Assembly (NCBI GenBank): GCA_045124465.1
Contig: JBGVLV010000033.1
Location: forward strand, 1-40,704
Length of the DNA: 40,704 nt
Source: Scatosoma sp045124465
GTDB taxonomy: Bacteria > Bacillota > Clostridia > Christensenellales > Borkfalkiaceae
Direction of reading: 5' to 3'
Shown: positions 7,788-16,508 of the stretch, in pieces
How the letters are laid out: every line of letters starts with the position of its first letter
Numbering within the stretch: position 1 is the first letter of the stretch
Notes under the pieces: generated by a model
Databases searched by the model: none
Told to the model about the DNA's origin: nothing
What the model saw: the letters and a program-made list of their open reading frames with translations, nothing else
Made by a program: the position numbers and the translations under genes

Positions 7788-8918
7788 ATGATATATCTGG
7801 ATAACGCGGCGACAACGAAACCGTCGGTAGAGGCTTTCGATCGCGCGCGGGCGTACGTTACGGAAAAATTCTATAACCCTTCGGCGTTATATAACGAGGG
7901 GTATGCGTTGCAGAGCGAGCTTAAAAAAGCGCGCTCCGCTTTGCTTTGTAAGGTAGCGGACGAGAACGCGTTCGAACTGATATTCACTTCTTGCGGAACA
8001 GAGGCGGACAATCAGGCGATATTCTCTTTTGCCAAACGCGGCAACGCCGTTACGACGGCGGGCGAACATTCGGCTGTCCTCGCTCCCTTTGCCGAACTTA
8101 AAAACCGCGGGGTTATCGAACCCAGATACGCTCCGCTCACGGACGAAGGAAAAGTCAACGTAGAAAAACTGCTCGCGCTCGTGGACGAGAAAACGAGTTT
8201 TGTTTCCGTTATGCACGTGAATAACGAACTCGGCGCGGTCAACGACGTCAACGAGATCGCAAAGCGTGTCAAAGCGAAAAATCCCCGCGTCGTCTTTCAT
8301 TGCGACGGCGTGCAGGCGTACGGGAAACTGCCGTACCGTCTTTCCAAGGATATCGACCTGTATTCGGTCAGCGCGCATAAGATAGGCGGGCTGAAAGGGG
8401 TCGGCGCGCTCATCAAACGTAAAAGCTTGACCCTTCCGCCGTATATCCTCGGCGGCGGGCAGGAAACGGGACGGCGTAGCGGCACGGAGAACGTGTTCGG
8501 TATCAAACAATTCGAATACGCCGCCGAACGTAAATTTTCTACGCTGAAAGAGGACGTCGTAAGGCTTACGGAATATCGCGAAACGCTTTGGTCCGCGCTC
8601 GATAAGGAAGTTTATACAAGACTTTCCCCGACGGACGGCACGCCGTATATTTTAAGCGTTTCCGCAAAGGGCTTGCGGGGCGAGATATTGCTCCATATGG
8701 CAAACGATAAAGGACTTATCGTCGGTACGGGTTCGGCTTGTTCTTCCAACTCGAAAACGCGTTACAGCAAAGTCGTGCTGGCTTGCGGCTACGACGAGAA
8801 AACGGCGGACGGTACTTTGCGGCTCAGTTTTTCGAACGAAACGACGAAAGAGGAGATCGACGCCGCTGCGGAAATACTCAACGAGATCGGGCGGGATCTG
8901 AAACGCCGAATGAAATAA
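7788..8918 (+). CDS. cysteine desulfurase (NifS/IscS family)
   Basis: This PLP enzyme removes sulfur from cysteine and carries it as a persulfide. The PLP lysine is Lys198 in SVSAHKIGG, and the persulfide cysteine is Cys318 in GTGSACSSNS. The N-terminal YLDNAATT motif and the GGGQE(T)GRRSGTEN motif are canonical, and 376 residues is normal. It lies 12 bases upstream of thiI. This is the common Firmicutes pairing (as in Bacillus NifZ-ThiI) in which a dedicated desulfurase supplies ThiI, so tRNA 4-thiouridine synthesis is its likely main job. The loop with the active cysteine resembles the longer-loop IscS/NifS group rather than SufS. The start has only a weak ribosome site, consistent with coupling to the gene before it. 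Confidence 0.93.
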   Translation: MIYLDNAATTKPSVEAFDRARAYVTEKFYNPSALYNEGYALQSELKKARSALLCKVADENAFELIFTSCGTEADNQAIFSFAKRGNAVTTAGEHSAVLAPFAELKNRGVIEPRYAPLTDEGKVNVEKLLALVDEKTSFVSVMHVNNELGAVNDVNEIAKRVKAKNPRVVFHCDGVQAYGKLPYRLSKDIDLYSVSAHKIGGLKGVGALIKRKSLTLPPYILGGGQETGRRSGTENVFGIKQFEYAAERKFSTLKEDVVRLTEYRETLWSALDKEVYTRLSPTDGTPYILSVSAKGLRGEILLHMANDKGLIVGTGSACSSNSKTRYSKVVLACGYDEKTADGTLRLSFSNETTKEEIDAAAEILNEIGRDLKRRMK

Positions 8919-8930
8919 TAGGAAACGATA

Positions 8931-10088
8931 ATGGAAAAAGTGATCATACTCCGTTATTCGGAGATATTTTTAAAAGGTAAAAACAGAGGCTTTTTCGAGC
9001 GCGCGCTGGAAACCAACGTTCGCCGCGCGTTGAACGGACTGGACTATACGTTCGAAAAGCAAAGCGGGCGTTACTTCGTCCGTAAATTCGACGAAACGCA
9101 GACGGACGAGTTTATCGAACGGCTGAAAAAGGTGTTCGGCGTGCATACCGTAAGTTTGGCGCTCGAAACCTCGTCGGATATGGACAGTATCTTCGAGGCG
9201 GCGAAACTGCTTGTCCGCAAAAGCGGATCTTTCAAGGTCGAGGCGCACCGCGGCGATAAAAAATACCCGCTCACTTCGATCGAACTCAGTCGCGAACTGG
9301 GCGGTCGGTTGCTCGAAAACGCGCAGGGCGCGTTGACGGTGGACGTACACGAACCGTCTTTCACCGTCCGCGTGGATATCCGCGAGAACAATATCGCGCT
9401 CGTATTCGCCGATTTCATCGAGGGCGCGAACGGTATGCCTGTCGGAACGGCGGGGCGAGGACTTTTGCTCATTTCGGGCGGTATCGACAGTCCCGTTGCG
9501 GGTCATATGATGGCGAAACGGGGTATGACCGTCGATTGTCTGCATTTCCATAGCTATCCCTATACGAATTTACAGGCGAAAGAAAAGGTGATCGACCTTG
9601 CGAAAGTCTTGTCGCAGTATACGGGCGGAACGAACCTTTACACCGTCAGCGTAACGCATATTCAAGAGGCTATCCACGAAAAATGTAAGCCCGAACTGAT
9701 GATAACCCTGTTAAGACGGTTTATGTTCCGTATCGCCGAACGCCACGCAAGGCATATCAGCGCGCAATGCCTTATCACGGGCGAGAGCCTCGGACAGGTC
9801 GCGAGCCAGACGATCGAGGGAATGACTTCGTCCAACTCGGTCGTGGAGAAATTGCCCGTGCTCCGTCCGCTCGTCGGATTCGATAAAAACGAGATCATCG
9901 AACGTTCGGTGAAAATGGGGGCGTACGATATTTCCATTCTTCCTTACGAAGATTGTTGCACGGTCTTCCTGCCCGACTTTCCCGCCATTCGCCCCAAGCT
10001 TTCCGAGATCGAACGGGAAGAACAAAAACTCGACGTGGAAGGACTGATCGCCGAGGCGTTTTCGTCGCTTGAAAAGATAAAACTGTAA
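8931..10088 (+). CDS. thiI: ThiI, tRNA uracil 4-sulfurtransferase
   Basis: ThiI adenylates uridine 8 of tRNA and replaces its oxygen with sulfur to give s4U. In some bacteria it also helps thiazole synthesis. The N-terminal part starts with ILRYSEIFLKGKNRGFFE, the ferredoxin-like/THUMP region that binds tRNA. The PP-loop ATP site SGGIDSP is at about residues 182-188, and the late cysteine pair is Cys342-Cys343 in PYEDCCTVF. There is no C-terminal rhodanese domain, as in the short Bacillus-type ThiI, so sulfur must come directly from the adjacent desulfurase. The operon ends at the hairpin terminator at 10107-10143. Confidence 0.95.
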   Translation: MEKVIILRYSEIFLKGKNRGFFERALETNVRRALNGLDYTFEKQSGRYFVRKFDETQTDEFIERLKKVFGVHTVSLALETSSDMDSIFEAAKLLVRKSGSFKVEAHRGDKKYPLTSIELSRELGGRLLENAQGALTVDVHEPSFTVRVDIRENNIALVFADFIEGANGMPVGTAGRGLLLISGGIDSPVAGHMMAKRGMTVDCLHFHSYPYTNLQAKEKVIDLAKVLSQYTGGTNLYTVSVTHIQEAIHEKCKPELMITLLRRFMFRIAERHARHISAQCLITGESLGQVASQTIEGMTSSNSVVEKLPVLRPLVGFDKNEIIERSVKMGAYDISILPYEDCCTVFLPDFPAIRPKLSEIEREEQKLDVEGLIAEAFSSLEKIKL

Positions 10089-10106
10089 TTGAAAATAAAG
10101 ATTAAG

Positions 10107-10143
10107 AAACTATCCGCTCCCGATAAAGGAACGGATAGTTTTT
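10107..10143 (+). terminator. intrinsic terminator after thiI, shared by converging genes
   Basis: A 10-bp stem (AAACTATCCG at 10107-10116, CGGATAGTTT at 10132-10141) is followed by Ts on the plus strand. It begins 19 bases after thiI and touches the stop codon of the converging penicillin-binding protein gene. The T tract is weaker on the minus strand. Confidence 0.8.
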
Positions 10144-12385
10144 AATATTCCCACCAGTTTTTTTCGAGTATTTCCCGATCGCTTGTCGGGGGCGGTTCGC
10201 CCGCTTTTGTCGTGACCGTGGGCAACGTTACGGGCGTTCCTTCTATCTCTTTATAGATAGGCGTGACCGTATAAATATAATTTTTATTTCCGTCTACGTT
10301 CTCGTCCGTAAAACTTTCGATAAACTCGCCCAGATACACGGTATTATGCGTAACGTAATCGTAACGGTCTATTTTATATTGATAGAACGTGGGAAGTGTT
10401 TTGTCAAACGTAATAGTAACTTTACCGTCGGAATATTGCAAAACGGGCGAAATAATCGTCGGATTGCTGAAAATATCGCTCTTTTTCGTGGGTGCGGCTT
10501 GTTTTTTGAACCATTCCGAAAAACGCTGATCGATGGGCGCGAGATCGTCTGCCAGAATTAAATTATGCGTGTCATAATAAGTCGGCTTGTCCAACGCCAC
10601 GCGTACTACGCCGCTCGGAATAGGGAAATTGCCGACGGGGCGGTTTTGCTCTTGATACGTTTTGTATAAATATTCATAAATATGCAAAACGAAATTACAG
10701 GGCAGACCGCCGCCCGTACAGTCGATAAAGGCGTTGTCGGCGTTTCCGAGCCATACGCCCACGCAGTCTTCTGTGTTGTAGGAAAGGGCGTACGCGTCGG
10801 TGTTTCCTTTGCTCGTTCCCACCGTACCCGTTTTCGCGGCTACGTTAAAAGGCAAGGAACGCAGTTTTTTCGCCGTACCCGTCTTTGCCGCCGTCTGTAA
10901 CATATCCGTCATAAGATAGGACGTTTCCTCCGAAAAAACGCGCGTGGAAACGGTTTCGCGCTTGTATACCTCTTTCCCGTCGATCTTGACGGAGGAGATG
11001 AACCCGCCGTCGCAGAACATACCGCCGTTTGTGAACGTGGAATAGGCGGAAACGAGTTTTTGTAAGGAAAAACCGTTTTTCATACCGCCGAGCGCCAACG
11101 CCAACGAATAGTCGTCCTTATCGACGGGCAGACCCATTTTTCCGAGATATTCCGCGCCTCGTTCCACGCCGAGCGTTTCGAGTATCTTGACGGCGGGGAT
11201 ATTCAGACTTTTCGCTACGCTTTCCCGTACGCTTACGTAACCGCTGTACGTTCCGTCGTAATTTTCTGGCGAATACCCGCCGTAATTCACCTTTTCGTCG
11301 AGGACGGGCGTTGCGGGGGATACGATGTCCTTTTCCAAAGCGGGCGCATAGACGAGCAACGGTTTTAAAACGGAACCGGGCAATCTCCGTATCTCCCCGA
11401 CGGTGGACAGACAGGCTTTGAACCCGTGCGTGCGGTTGTCGAGAACGGTCATCGTAATATCCGTTTGGTCGTAGCTTTCGGCAAGCTCTTCGAGACGGTT
11501 TTGCAGCGACCTGTCGAGATAGGTGCGGATCTCGATATTCCCGCCGACGGCAAGATCGTAGCTTTCCGCGATCGCGGTCAGCTCGTCGAATACGAAATGC
11601 GCGTAACCTACGCTGTCGGAAGAAACGACGGGCGCGGTCGGCAACGGCTTTTCGAGCGCGGCGAGTTTTTCTTCCTCCGTGATATGCCCGTTTTTCTGCA
11701 TAAGATTTAACACGGTCGCCTTGCGTTTAAGGCAACCTTCGGGGTTTTTGAACGGGGAATAATTGTTCGGCGAACGCACCAATCCCGCCAAAATAGCCGA
11801 ATCCGCAAGGTCGAGTTCGTCGGGCGTTTTTCCGAAATAGAACTCCGCCGCCGAACGCAACCCGAAACAGTTGTGTCCGAAATAGATGACGTTCAGGTAC
11901 TTTTCAAGTATCTCGTCTTTGGAATATCTCCGTTCCAACGTTCTCGTCAATTTCCATTCCCGCAATTTGCGTTTCAAGGTCTTTTCCTGGCTTAAATGGG
12001 TGTTTTTGACGAGCTGTTGAGAAATGGTAGACGCGCCCTCTTTAAACGAACGCGATTTCAGATTGTTGACCGCCGCCCGCGCGATACGCTTTACGTCGAA
12101 ACCGTTGTGCGAATAAAACCGTTTGTCCTCGGTATCCACGAACGCGTACCGCGTTTTTTGCGGGATTTCTTCCATCGCGACCGTTTGTTTTAAGAGGTTT
12201 GCGGCTACGCCTTTGACGGGTTCGCCTTGACTGTCGTATAGAACGATCTTTTGTTCGGATAGCGCGAGTTTTTCGGGATAGAGTCGGGCGTCCTTTGTGA
12301 CGGCGAAATAAAATCCGACGGCGGACAGACAGAACGCGGCGAGAACGAGTAAAGATATGCAAAGGATTCGGCGTAAAATTTTCAT
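10142..12385 (-). CDS. class A penicillin-binding protein (bifunctional transglycosylase/transpeptidase)
   Basis: This cell-wall enzyme polymerises lipid II and cross-links the stem peptides outside the membrane. Residues 5-29 form a signal anchor. The glycosyltransferase 51 domain spans about residues 60-230, with Glu86 in DTEDKRFYSH and Glu117 in EGASTISQQLVKN. The transpeptidase has Ser338 and Lys341 in GSVLKPL, the S393-L-N motif, and KTGT at 518-521. A second KTGT at 501-504 lies just before it and is probably a chance match. The C-terminus (about 660-735) looks like a fibronectin type III-like domain. At 747 residues it is of PBP1A/PBP1F type. The start has only a weak ribosome site, and no clear promoter was found for it. 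Confidence 0.95.
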   Translation of the reverse strand: MKILRRILCISLLVLAAFCLSAVGFYFAVTKDARLYPEKLALSEQKIVLYDSQGEPVKGVAANLLKQTVAMEEIPQKTRYAFVDTEDKRFYSHNGFDVKRIARAAVNNLKSRSFKEGASTISQQLVKNTHLSQEKTLKRKLREWKLTRTLERRYSKDEILEKYLNVIYFGHNCFGLRSAAEFYFGKTPDELDLADSAILAGLVRSPNNYSPFKNPEGCLKRKATVLNLMQKNGHITEEEKLAALEKPLPTAPVVSSDSVGYAHFVFDELTAIAESYDLAVGGNIEIRTYLDRSLQNRLEELAESYDQTDITMTVLDNRTHGFKACLSTVGEIRRLPGSVLKPLLVYAPALEKDIVSPATPVLDEKVNYGGYSPENYDGTYSGYVSVRESVAKSLNIPAVKILETLGVERGAEYLGKMGLPVDKDDYSLALALGGMKNGFSLQKLVSAYSTFTNGGMFCDGGFISSVKIDGKEVYKRETVSTRVFSEETSYLMTDMLQTAAKTGTAKKLRSLPFNVAAKTGTVGTSKGNTDAYALSYNTEDCVGVWLGNADNAFIDCTGGGLPCNFVLHIYEYLYKTYQEQNRPVGNFPIPSGVVRVALDKPTYYDTHNLILADDLAPIDQRFSEWFKKQAAPTKKSDIFSNPTIISPVLQYSDGKVTITFDKTLPTFYQYKIDRYDYVTHNTVYLGEFIESFTDENVDGNKNYIYTVTPIYKEIEGTPVTLPTVTTKAGEPPPTSDREILEKNWWEY

Positions 12386-12475
12386 CGGGAACAGTATTTG
12401 CCGTATTTTTATTTTTTATCACGCAAAAACCATTGCAAAATCACGGACGAAAACGGCGCAAAACCCCTCAAAGAC

Positions 12476-12504
12476 TTGATAAAAACAAAAAAAAAGAGTA
12501 TAAT
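12476..12504 (+). promoter_or_regulatory. sigma-A promoter of the miaB-mutS-mutL-miaA operon
   Basis: TTGATA at 12476-12481 and TATAAT at 12499-12504 have a 17-base spacer. The expected transcript starts near 12511, 36 bases upstream of the miaB ATG. Confidence 0.85.
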
Positions 12505-12546
12505 AGAGGAAATAAAACGCAAAACCAAACGAAGAAAGAGAACGTT

Positions 12547-13878
12547 ATGTTGGAAAAATATCATATCGTCACCTACGGCTGTCAGATGAACGTACACGAA
12601 TCGGAAAAGATCGCGGGCATCTTGCGGGGTATGGGTTACGAAGAAACGCAAACCAAAGAGGACGCGAGCGTGATCGTGTTCAACACCTGCTGTATCCGCG
12701 AGAACGCGGAAAATCACGCGTTCGGCAATATCGGCGCTTTGAAGAAAATGAAAAAGAATAACCCCGACCTCATCATTGCCGTCGGGGGTTGTATGACGCA
12801 GGAAAAGGGCAAAACGGAGATACTCAAAAAGAAATTCCCGTTCATCGATATCATGTTCGGCGCGCTCAATCTCGAACGCTTGGGCGAACTCATAGAACAA
12901 AAGAAGAAACAGAAAAAGAAGGTCGTTTCCATTCGCGACGAGGCGGGCGAAATCGACGAGAGCGTAGAGCCTTACCGCACCAGTTATCCCAACGCTTGGG
13001 TGAACATTATGTACGGCTGTAATAATTTCTGTTCTTATTGTATCGTTCCTTACGTGCGCGGTCGGGAACGTTCGAGAAAACCCGAAAATATCCTCGCCGA
13101 AGTCCGCTCGCTCGTGAAACAGGGGTATAAGGAAATAACCCTTCTCGGTCAGAACGTGAACTCCTACGGCGTGGACGGCTCGACGGGCATGACGTTTGCG
13201 GAGCTTTTGGAAGAGGTCGCCAAGATCGAGGGCAAATTCCGCGTTCGGTTTATGACCAGCCACCCCAAGGACTTTAACGAGGACGTCGTGAAAGTTATGG
13301 CGCGCTATCCGAAGATATGCAGGCTTGTGCATTTGCCCGTTCAATCGGGTTCGAACGCGATATTGCGGGCGATGAACCGCCGTTATACCCGCGAGAAATA
13401 TTTGGACGAGATCAAAATGCTGAAAGAGCTTTTGCCAGGCTCGGAAGTGACGACGGATATTATCGTCGGGTTCCCGGGCGAAACGGAGGAGGATTATCTT
13501 GCGACCGAATCGCTCGTCAAAGAAGTGGATTACGCGTCCGCGTTCACGTTCGTGTATTCGCCGAGACAAGGCACGAAAGCCGCGGCGATGGAGGACAGAG
13601 TACCCGAAGAAACGCAAAAAGACCGTATTATGCGGCTTGTCGAACTCGTCAACGAACAGACGAGAAAAAAATCGGAAACGTACGTCGGAAAGGAAGTGGA
13701 GATACTCTGCGAGGATTACGACGGCAAAAAGGACTTGTATCTCGGTCGCGACGAGCTTGGCAGAATGGGCTATTTCAAGAGCGATAAAGACCGTATCGGC
13801 GAGTTCGTGACGTTGAAGATCACCAAGGCGAACGGGATATCGCTCTACGGCGAAATAACGGGAACGGAAAACGAATAA
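12547..13878 (+). CDS. miaB: MiaB, tRNA-2-methylthio-N6-dimethylallyladenosine synthase
   Basis: MiaB is a radical SAM methylthiotransferase that adds a methylthio group to i6A37 of tRNAs reading UNN codons, acting on the product of MiaA, encoded in the same operon. The N-terminal UPF0004 domain has the three cysteines of the auxiliary cluster (TYGCQMN, NTCC, GGCMTQ). The radical SAM motif is GCNNFCSYC, followed by IVPYVRGRERSR. A C-terminal TRAM domain follows. The frame stays open upstream to 12433, but the ATG at 12547 is chosen because it has an AAAGAG ribosome site, gives the family-typical N-terminus, and the predicted promoter lies between the two. The protein has 443 residues. Key residues all look intact. 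Confidence 0.95.
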   Translation: MLEKYHIVTYGCQMNVHESEKIAGILRGMGYEETQTKEDASVIVFNTCCIRENAENHAFGNIGALKKMKKNNPDLIIAVGGCMTQEKGKTEILKKKFPFIDIMFGALNLERLGELIEQKKKQKKKVVSIRDEAGEIDESVEPYRTSYPNAWVNIMYGCNNFCSYCIVPYVRGRERSRKPENILAEVRSLVKQGYKEITLLGQNVNSYGVDGSTGMTFAELLEEVAKIEGKFRVRFMTSHPKDFNEDVVKVMARYPKICRLVHLPVQSGSNAILRAMNRRYTREKYLDEIKMLKELLPGSEVTTDIIVGFPGETEEDYLATESLVKEVDYASAFTFVYSPRQGTKAAAMEDRVPEETQKDRIMRLVELVNEQTRKKSETYVGKEVEILCEDYDGKKDLYLGRDELGRMGYFKSDKDRIGEFVTLKITKANGISLYGEITGTENE

Positions 13879-13909
13879 CAGGGAATTTACCAAGGAAGGT
13901 TATCGATAA

Positions 13910-16507
13910 ATGGGACTTTCGAATATGATGAAACACTATATCGCCACGAAGGAGAAATACAAAGACTGTATTTTGTTCTATCGGCTTGGCGATTTCTACG
14001 AGATGTTTTTCGACGACGCGGTAGAGGTGTCCAGACTTCTCGATCTCACGTTGACGGGCAAGGACTGCGGATTGCCCGAACGCGCACCTATGTGTGGCAT
14101 ACCCTATCACGCCGCGGACGGATATATCGCGAAACTCGTTGCGGCGGGCAAAAAGGTCGCGATATGCGAACAGCTTTCCGACCCCAAACAGGCGGGACGG
14201 GAACTCGTACTTCGCGACGTCGTGCGCGTCGTTTCGGCGGGTACGGTGATAGAGGAGGATTTCCTCGACGCGACGAAAAATAACTATATCGCCTGCGCGT
14301 TCAAAACGGAAACGTGCGTGGCGCTCGCTTGGGCGGATATCACGACGGGCGAGTTTTTGACGGAAGAGTTCGTAGGCGAAAACGCCGTGGACGAGGCGCT
14401 CGGTCAGCTTATGAAAATATCCGTCGCGGAGGTCATCTGCAACGACGATATGCTTATGGCGAGCAAAAGCTCTAAAGAGGTCCGTCACGGTCTGTTGCCG
14501 TCCTTTTCTTCCTATCTGCCTTGGGCGTTCAACGTCAAACACGCGGAGAAGAACCTGCTCGAACAGTTCAACGCCATGTCCCTGGCGGCGTACGGTATCG
14601 CGGCGAAAGAGGAGCTTATTTCCGCGGCGGGCGCACTGATCGAATATCTTCGCGAAACGCAAAAACACGCGCTCGTCAATATCAATTCCGTAAAAGTCGT
14701 GCAACGCGAGAAGTTTATGGAACTGGACGCGATCGCCGTCAGAAACCTCGAACTCGTAAAAAATAACGCGGAGAACAGGAAATACGGCTCGCTCTTGTGG
14801 GTACTCGATAAAACGAAAACGGGTATGGGCGCAAGACTTCTCAACCGTATGTTGCTTTCGCCGTTGCGGAATATCGACGAGATAAACGAACGGCTGGACG
14901 GCGTAGAAGAACTCGTCAACGCCTCCGTGGCAAGGGTCGGGCTTGGCGAAACGTTGAAGTCTATCGGCGACGTCGAACGGCTCGCAGGTAAGATCTCCAA
15001 TGGTAATTTCCACCCCAAAAACTGTCTTGCTCTTGCGACCGCGCTCAGCGCGTTACCGTCGGTCAAATTTCAGCTCTCGGGTTTCTCGTCCGCGATCTTG
15101 CGGAATATTTGTACGGACGTACCCGATATGAAAGAACTCGCCGATCTTTTGACGGCGGCGATAGACCCCGAGGCGTCGTCGGTGATGAAAGACGGCGGGT
15201 ATATCCGAAAGGGATTCCATCGCGAACTCGACGAACTCCGCGATATGAACCAAACCGCGAAATCGATCATCAAAGAGATCGAAGTCCGCGAACGCGAACG
15301 TACGGGTATCCGTACCCTGAAAACGGGTTATAACCGCGTGTTCGGGTATTATATCGAGGTCAGTAATTCCTTTAAAGAACAAGTCCCCGCGGACTATATC
15401 CGCAAACAAACGCTCACGACGGGCGAACGGTATATCACCGAGGAACTCAAAGAACTCGAAGAAAAGGTGCTTACGAGCGGCGAACGCGCGCTTAAAATCG
15501 AAGAACTTCTGTACGGACAGATCATGCAACGGCTCTTGGAGAATATCGGAAATCTCCAAAAAATAGCCTCGTCGCTTTCCTTGCTCGACTGTCTTGTGTC
15601 CTTGGCGACGGTCGCCAAAGAACGCCGTTACGTTCGCCCCAAGATCTTGGAAGAGGGTAGCCCGCTCGTCATTTCCGACGGCCGCCACCCCGTCGTCGAG
15701 GCGATCTCCAAAGAACGTTTCGTGCCGAACGATACCCTGCTCGATAACGCGGACAACCGTTGCGCCATTATTACGGGACCGAACATGGCGGGTAAAAGTA
15801 CGTATATGCGGCAGGTCGCGCTCATAACGCTGATGGCGCACGTCGGCTCGTTCGTACCCGCGAAAGCGGCGGAGATACCGCTCGTCGACCGTATTTTCAC
15901 CCGCGTCGGCGCGAGCGATAATCTTATTTTCGATCAAAGTACCTTTATGGTCGAGATGACGGAAGTCGCGTCCATACTCCTTCGCGCGACGAAGGACAGT
16001 TTACTTGTCCTCGACGAAGTAGGTCGCGGCACGAGTACGTACGACGGTCTTTCCATCGCTTGGTCTGTCATCGAATTCCTCGCGCAAAATATCAAAGCGA
16101 AAACGCTGTTCTCGACCCATTATCACGAGCTTACCGAACTGGAATCCACCCTCGAAGGCGTGAAGAATTATAAAGTTACGGTAAGGGAACTCAACGGCTC
16201 GGTCGTGTTCTTGCGTAAGATCGCAAGAGGCGGGGCAAACCGCAGTTTCGGTATCGAAGTGGCGGCGCTTGCGGGCGTACCCAAAGAAGTAACGACGAGA
16301 GCCAAGAGCATTTTGAAAGCGCTCGAAAAGAACGATATGCTGTCGGGCAAATGGAAGATCTCCGAGATAGAGGAAGAAGAACCGCAAAAACGACCGCTTA
16401 GCGAAGTGGAGCAAACGCTTGCGGAAACAGACCTCAACACGCTCGCGCCCATACAGGCGTTGATGCTGCTCGGCGAACTCAAAGAAAAATTAGAATCGGA
16501 GAACTGA
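13910..16507 (+). CDS. mutS: MutS, DNA mismatch recognition ATPase
   Basis: MutS binds mismatches and small loops as a clamp and recruits MutL. The 865-residue protein begins with the mismatch-binding domain (LFYRLGDFYEMFFDDA, containing the Phe-x-Glu reading motif) and ends with the ABC ATPase domain. Walker A is GPNMAGKST around residues 620-630, followed by DQSTFMVEM, the DEVGRGTSTYDG Walker B/signature region and STHYHEL. It lies 31 bases after miaB and one base before mutL. The operon order is conserved in Firmicutes. Nothing looks abnormal. Confidence 0.97.
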   Translation: MGLSNMMKHYIATKEKYKDCILFYRLGDFYEMFFDDAVEVSRLLDLTLTGKDCGLPERAPMCGIPYHAADGYIAKLVAAGKKVAICEQLSDPKQAGRELVLRDVVRVVSAGTVIEEDFLDATKNNYIACAFKTETCVALAWADITTGEFLTEEFVGENAVDEALGQLMKISVAEVICNDDMLMASKSSKEVRHGLLPSFSSYLPWAFNVKHAEKNLLEQFNAMSLAAYGIAAKEELISAAGALIEYLRETQKHALVNINSVKVVQREKFMELDAIAVRNLELVKNNAENRKYGSLLWVLDKTKTGMGARLLNRMLLSPLRNIDEINERLDGVEELVNASVARVGLGETLKSIGDVERLAGKISNGNFHPKNCLALATALSALPSVKFQLSGFSSAILRNICTDVPDMKELADLLTAAIDPEASSVMKDGGYIRKGFHRELDELRDMNQTAKSIIKEIEVRERERTGIRTLKTGYNRVFGYYIEVSNSFKEQVPADYIRKQTLTTGERYITEELKELEEKVLTSGERALKIEELLYGQIMQRLLENIGNLQKIASSLSLLDCLVSLATVAKERRYVRPKILEEGSPLVISDGRHPVVEAISKERFVPNDTLLDNADNRCAIITGPNMAGKSTYMRQVALITLMAHVGSFVPAKAAEIPLVDRIFTRVGASDNLIFDQSTFMVEMTEVASILLRATKDSLLVLDEVGRGTSTYDGLSIAWSVIEFLAQNIKAKTLFSTHYHELTELESTLEGVKNYKVTVRELNGSVVFLRKIARGGANRSFGIEVAALAGVPKEVTTRAKSILKALEKNDMLSGKWKISEIEEEEPQKRPLSEVEQTLAETDLNTLAPIQALMLLGELKEKLESEN

Positions 16508-16508
16508 T

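Noticed and set aside
10920..10980. Possible duplication at the two KTGT motifs of the penicillin-binding protein
   Set aside because: Only four to six residues match, the second motif is in the expected position with normal spacing to SxxK and SxN, and the first fits the usual variable loop before it.
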